From positions 3,130,501 to 3,194,500 of the forward strand of contig JARHVA010000316.1 of NCBI GenBank assembly GCA_037957365.1: a DNA stretch of 64,000 bases, in the 5' to 3' direction. The notes beneath the pieces are model-generated. The model searched no databases. It saw only the letters and a program-made list of their open reading frames with translations, and was not told the DNA's origin. A program made the position numbers and the translations under genes. Positions within the stretch are counted from its first letter, which is position 1. The number at the start of each line of letters is the position of its first letter. Shown in pieces: positions 60,127 through 64,000 of this stretch. This DNA comes from Torreya grandis. Lineage: Eukaryota > Streptophyta > Pinopsida > Cupressales > Taxaceae.

Positions 60127-61100
60127 TGAGAGGGGGAGGGTGAATCAATATATGATATATCTTATTTCTTAATCAAATTCCTTTTCTTTAACCACTTAAC
60201 CACACATTCATGATATGTAATAAAACTAAAACAAATAATATGCACCACAACATAGAGAGAGAGAGAGACACCAAATTTTTATGTGAAAACCCAAACTAGG
60301 AAAAACCATAGAGAAAAATCTCAAGTATATGATTCAACACCAACTCAAATTACAAATTTTGCAAGCACCAACTTGCAAGAGCACCAACACAATAACTATT
60401 TGTGAGCACCAACCCATAGGAACACCAACCCCTTGTAAAGATTTTTGAGTACCAACCCATAGGAGCACCAACCCATTTTGTGTATCAAACACAACTATAT
60501 TTCAATGTTGCTTACTCAACAAATGATATAACTCTATAATATCTCTTGATTTTCTCTCTTTGAAAATAAATACAAACCATGCACTCTCTTGCATATTACA
60601 AATGGCTTCTCAAGAATTTATTTATAGCTTTCTAAATGACATTCGGCATTCACCCTTTATGACCCTTCAATCCTCATAAAAAATGGCACCAAACTTGCAT
60701 GACCCTTCAAATCCTTACATTTAAAAATTCATATGGTGACCCTTCATAGGCAAAAGCATCCTTTTCTCTTTTATCTTTATCTTGGTGACTTTTCATATTC
60801 CCCAAAGTGTCCCTTCATGAAAAAATATTCCATACCCTCTTTTGTCTTCACATGGTGACTCTTAGAATTCTTCAAGATGAATCTTCATGAGAAAATGCAT
60901 CCCATTCCTGTTTCCTCTTTTACCCCATGACTCTTTGACTTCTCCATGGGCCCTCTTTTGACTTATATGCAATCAAAAATATATTCATTAATATTAACAC
61001 ACATTAGCCAAGATATGACTATTAAAAACACCATTAAATACAATTGGGCATTTATCACCAAAATGTTATACCTTTGACATCAATGATAATATTTCCAACA
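60127..61100 (-). repeat. Element H 3' LTR, 974 bp
   Basis: On the - strand it starts TGTTGGAAATATTATCATTG at 61100 and ends CCCCCTCTCA at 60127, typical of this copia lineage. A (GA)n run lies at about 60256-60270 and irregular repeats of GAGCACCAACCCATAGGA at 60365-60470. The 5' partner is outside the window. Confidence 0.8.
60615..60630 (-). promoter_or_regulatory. TATA box in the H LTR
   Basis: AAGCTATAAATAAATT on the - strand, about 490 bp before the LTR end, followed downstream by the GA-rich and repeat parts. Confidence 0.55.
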
Positions 61101-61115
61101 ATATTTCCCTTTGTC
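61101..61115 (-). promoter_or_regulatory. Element H polypurine tract
   Basis: On the - strand GACAAAGGGAAATAT directly precedes the LTR's TGTTGG. The preceding ATCAATGACAAAGGG matches the usual end of this copia lineage. A second purine run (AAAGGGGGAG, near 61256-61265) lies upstream. Confidence 0.75.
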
Positions 61116-61344
61116 ATTGATGGCAACCTCAAACTAAAATTGCCACATCTTGAAACCTATACATACTACCATCTGAAAAGCATACAGTAACTCCCCCTTA
61201 TTGTAGCAACTTGTACCTATTCCCTACACCTATTTCTACACTTGTACCTATTATTCTCCCCCTTTGACATTAATGAAAAAGGGCCTACCTGGAGCTAACA
61301 CTTAGCTACCCCTCAACTGATGTTGAACTTCAATGGTAGGAAGT

Positions 61345-61990
61345 AAAAGAAATTACTCCCAACTTCTTCTATAGATACTCAAATGTGTCTTTTGGTAGTG
61401 CTTTCGTGAAAATATTTGCAATCTACTCTGTAGTACTAATATATTCTATCTTAACTTATTGATCTACAACCTACTCTCTCAATAAGAGATATCTAATGGG
61501 AATATATTTTGTTCTTGAATGCATCACTAGATTCTTTGAAATATTAATAGCACTTGTGTTGTCACAAAAAATAGAAATAAGTTCATCATATTTTACCTTG
61601 ATATCTTCCAAAATTTGCTTCATTCAAATCACTTGAGTACAACATAATACCACTAAAATATATTCTACTTCAACTATAGAAAGTGATACTAAATTCTACT
61701 TTTTGCTTAGCCATGATACTAAGCTATCATCAAGAAATAAAGCTCCTCGACTTATACTCTTTTTGTCATCTAAGCACCCTGCCCAATCTGAATCTGTATA
61801 AGCAACCAAAGTGAAATATCTATCTTTGGGATACCACAGTCCATAATCTAATGTCCCCTTGATATATCTAAATATTATTTTCACCAACTAAACATGACTA
61901 TATTTTGAGAGTTGACTGATATATTGCAACCATACCTACTACATGCATGATGTCTAGCCTCAATGCTGTCAAATTTAAAAGACTACCAAT
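61345..61990 (-). pseudogene. Element H RNase H remnant
   Basis: The open part 61887-61696 reads IIFRYIKGTLDYGLWYP, AYTDSDWAGCLDDKKS (first catalytic Asp in TDSDWAG) and LVSWLSKK. After a stop comes SIVEVEYI (second acidic residue), then FCDNTSAINISKN (catalytic Asp in CDN) and, by 61347-61430, IANIFTKALPKDTFEYL, the end motif of copia polyproteins. All main blocks are in order on one strand. Stops such as that after LSKK fall where Gln is usual. It would remove the RNA template. Confidence 0.85.
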
Positions 61991-62770
61991 CATAGATCTA
62001 TACAAAGATTGATCTGCATCAAGTGAATCTTCATCCTTGCTCACCTTATTTTTTGTATACATTAGTGTGCCAATTAGTGCACAATCCTCAAAACCAAAAT
62101 TTTTCAACATTTCCTTGGCATATTTACTTTGAGATATGAAAATTCCTTTATCTAACTAAAATATTTGTAATTCTAAGAAAAATGACAATTCTCTAAGCAT
62201 AGACATCTCAAATTATTTTTGCATATTATTATAAAATTCTTGTGTCATCTTTTCAATGTTTCTTACAAAAATTATGTCATCAACATATACCACAACAATC
62301 AATTGATGCTCACCTTCTATTTTGATGTAGAGATTACTGTCAGTAAATCCTCTCTTGAAACCTTGATCTTGTAGGTACTTATCAAGTCTTGCATACCAAG
62401 CTCTGGGAGCTTGTTTCAATCCATACAATGCTTTCTTCAATCCACATACATAGATACTAATGTTTGAGATAATAAATCCCTCGTGATGCTCAATGTAGAC
62501 CTCTTCTTCTAGATTCCCATTCAGGAAGAAAGATTTGACATCCATCTAAAACACTTTGAAAATTTTAAATACTGCATATGCAAGAAACATTCTAATAGCC
62601 TCTAACCTTTCTACTGGTGCAAAATTTTCTTCAAAATCTATTTTCTCAATTTGAGCATATACTTTACATACTAATCTTACTTTATTCTTGGTCACTTCTC
62701 CATTTTCATTCAACTTATTTCTATAAACCCATTTTATTCCTATCACATTGTGATCTTTTGGTCTAGGCAC
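61898..62770 (-). pseudogene. Element H reverse transcriptase remnant
   Basis: Reads VPRPKDHNVIGIKWVYRNK (62770 on), NFAPVERLEAIRMFLAYAV, then a TAG at 62546-62548 exactly where copia elements have Gln before MDVKSFFLNGNLEEEVYIE. Next come KKALYGLKQAPRAWYARLDK and VVYVDDIIF with the catalytic YVDD at 62276-62287. The connection part 62110-61898 includes MLKNFGFEDC and YRSMIGSLLNLTALRLDI. A TGA in the segment just upstream (DT-stop-EL) is a Trp position. Length and order match a full-length copia reverse transcriptase. It would copy element RNA to cDNA. Confidence 0.9.
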
Positions 62771-63180
62771 TAATTCTCAAGTATCATTCTTGTCTATTTG
62801 ATTTAATTCTTCATCCATAGCCTTAACCCCATGCTTATCATTTCTAGCTTCTAAAATAGTTATAGGCTAAATTTTGGATAACAAAGAGAGATTGACTTAT
62901 TCAAATTCACTTAAATCATTCTTCTGGTATGAATTCTTTCATTTATGTCCCTGATGATGTCACTTTTATTATGATTTATCTAAACATATTTGGATGGAGT
63001 TTTGGTGTCTTTTTTCTCCTTCTCATCTTCATCTAATTATTCAAAATCTTCCTCTTTAATGATTTTATAAATGTCTATTGGATCACTAATTCTTTATGTT
63101 CCATCTTCTTCTATCCTGACACTTGCACTTTCAATAATTTTCTTTGTTATTTTGTTATAACATTTATAAGCTTTACTTTT

Positions 63181-64000
63181 TCAAGAATAACCAATAAATA
63201 TACCTTCATCTACTCTATATTTAAACTTCCCAAGTTTTTTATCAGTTCTCTTTATGAAGCATCTACTGCTAAAAACTCTAAAATAATCAATTATTGCTGG
63301 TTTGTCTTTCCATAGCTCATAAGGAGTCTTGTCACTATTGACTCTCAATAATGATCTATTTTGAATATGCATTATTTTAGCAACTTCCTCTCTCCAATAT
63401 TTATTTGGTATCTTGAATTCATTTAGCATTGTCCTCACCATCTCTTGAACTATTCTATTTCTCCACTCAATTACTCCATTTTGTTGTGGAGTTTTGGCTG
63501 CTGAATAATGTCTCTTTATTCCATGGTCTTCACAAAACTCAATAAATTAATTTGACATGAATTTTCCTCCTTGATCTAATCTTAGACACTTAATCTTCAA
63601 ACTAGTTTCATTCTCAACTAATGCTTTGAAATGTCTGAAAGCTTCTGATTTTTTATTTAAAAATATTACCCAAGTCATCCGTAAAAAATCATCAATAATC
63701 AACATAAAATATTTTTCACCTTGAATACTTTGAGTTCTCATACATCCACATAGATCAGTGTGAAAAAGATCTAACATCTGAGTGGTCGAGTACTCTTTTG
63801 TTTTGAACCACCTTCTAGCCTGCTTCCCATGTTGACAAGGTTCACAAAGCATGTTAGATGGCTTTGTAATCTTTGAAAGATTTTTGATTGCTTTTTTTTG
63901 TTGATGTTGACAAGATTGTCAAATTTTATGTGACCCATTATCTTTTTCTATAGCCAAATTTCTTCAATTTGACTCAAACAACATCTTTGACCTTTGATGT
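63181..64000 (-). pseudogene. Element H integrase remnant (N-terminal part at window edge)
   Basis: On the - strand from the window edge: a decayed GAG-preintegrase segment (MGHIKFDNLVNINKK, about 63940), CEPCQHGKQ, the core FHTDLCGCMRTQS (first catalytic Asp), EKYFMLIIDDFLRMTWVIFL, KCLRLDQGGKFMSN (second catalytic Asp), then a break around 63545. ORF 63441-63181 follows with MVRTMLNEFKIPNKYWREEV, KTPYELWKDKPAI and VDEGIFIGYS, the conserved end of the copia integrase. It is a copia rather than gypsy integrase, as shown by position before the transcriptase. Confidence 0.9.

Larger units (their letters stand above)
60127..64000 (-). mobile_element. Element H: Ty1/copia retrotransposon, 5' end outside window
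   Basis: On the - strand: integrase (to 63181), reverse transcriptase (62770-62120), RNase H (to about 61345), polypurine tract (61101-61115) and 3' LTR (60127-61100). That integrase precedes reverse transcriptase is the defining Ty1/copia order. Gag, protease and the 5' LTR lie beyond 64000. Frames contain stops but conserved motifs are well kept, so it is younger or better preserved than A-D. Confidence 0.9.

Overview
The window looks like a piece of a large, AT-rich plant nuclear genome made almost entirely of old, decayed LTR retrotransposons. I see no intact host gene, rRNA, tRNA or CRISPR array. The evidence for a plant is the pair of superfamilies present (Ty1/copia with an initiator-Met-tRNA primer site; Ty3/gypsy with a plant-type extra RNase H), solo LTRs and deep nesting. 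The age of the copies and the lack of genes over 64 kb suggest a big, slowly purged genome such as a gymnosperm, but this is inference. Almost every short ORF is a remnant or chance shadow. Where a conserved residue can be compared, stops mostly sit at Gln, Trp or Arg codons, as expected from C-to-T decay of methylated DNA.

Layout. 1-10.1 kb: element A, a gag-protease Ty3/gypsy remnant (+ strand), split by a short non-autonomous copia element F (5857-8824, LTRs, primer site and polypurine tract visible). 10.1-13.8 kb: nothing recognisable. 13794-15014: a solo LTR (- strand). 15.0-18.0 kb: degenerate tandem repeats, a long (TA)n tract and unassigned DNA. 18.2-20.5 kb: element C, a gag-protease gypsy remnant (+), whose gag is split by a 318-bp solo LTR. 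20509 to about 49420: element D (+), with LTR-like ends, a 5-kb leader with degenerate repeats and one decayed reading frame that I do not recognise. It is interrupted at 29125/48603 by element E.

29126-48602: element E (- strand), the most informative object here. It is a Ty3/gypsy element of the Tat/Ogre type with giant LTRs (5341 bp at the 5' end; 7716 bp at the 3' end, enlarged by internal tandem duplication). Between them lie gag, protease, an extra RNase H, reverse transcriptase, the usual RNase H and integrase, in that order. Each LTR carries a decayed sense-strand reading frame of about 277-290 codons with no family I recognise. A 72-nt segment bounded by strong splice signals lies between integrase and the 3' LTR.

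49.4-55.7 kb: element B (+), a sister copy of A. Both A and B have long leaders full of degenerate inverted repeats; in B these often form opposed TTGAC/GTCAA pairs. 55.8-57.1 kb: short tandem duplications, then the 5' LTR and primer site of element G (+), related to the solo LTR at 13.8-15.0 kb. 57.1-60.1 kb: G internal DNA without recognised coding. 60127-64000: element H (- strand), a Ty1/copia element with 3' LTR, RNase H, reverse transcriptase and integrase, running off the right edge.

The insertion order that can be read is: F into A; a solo LTR into C; E into D. D itself sits between a truncated C and a truncated B. None of these elements can encode an intact polyprotein as read here.
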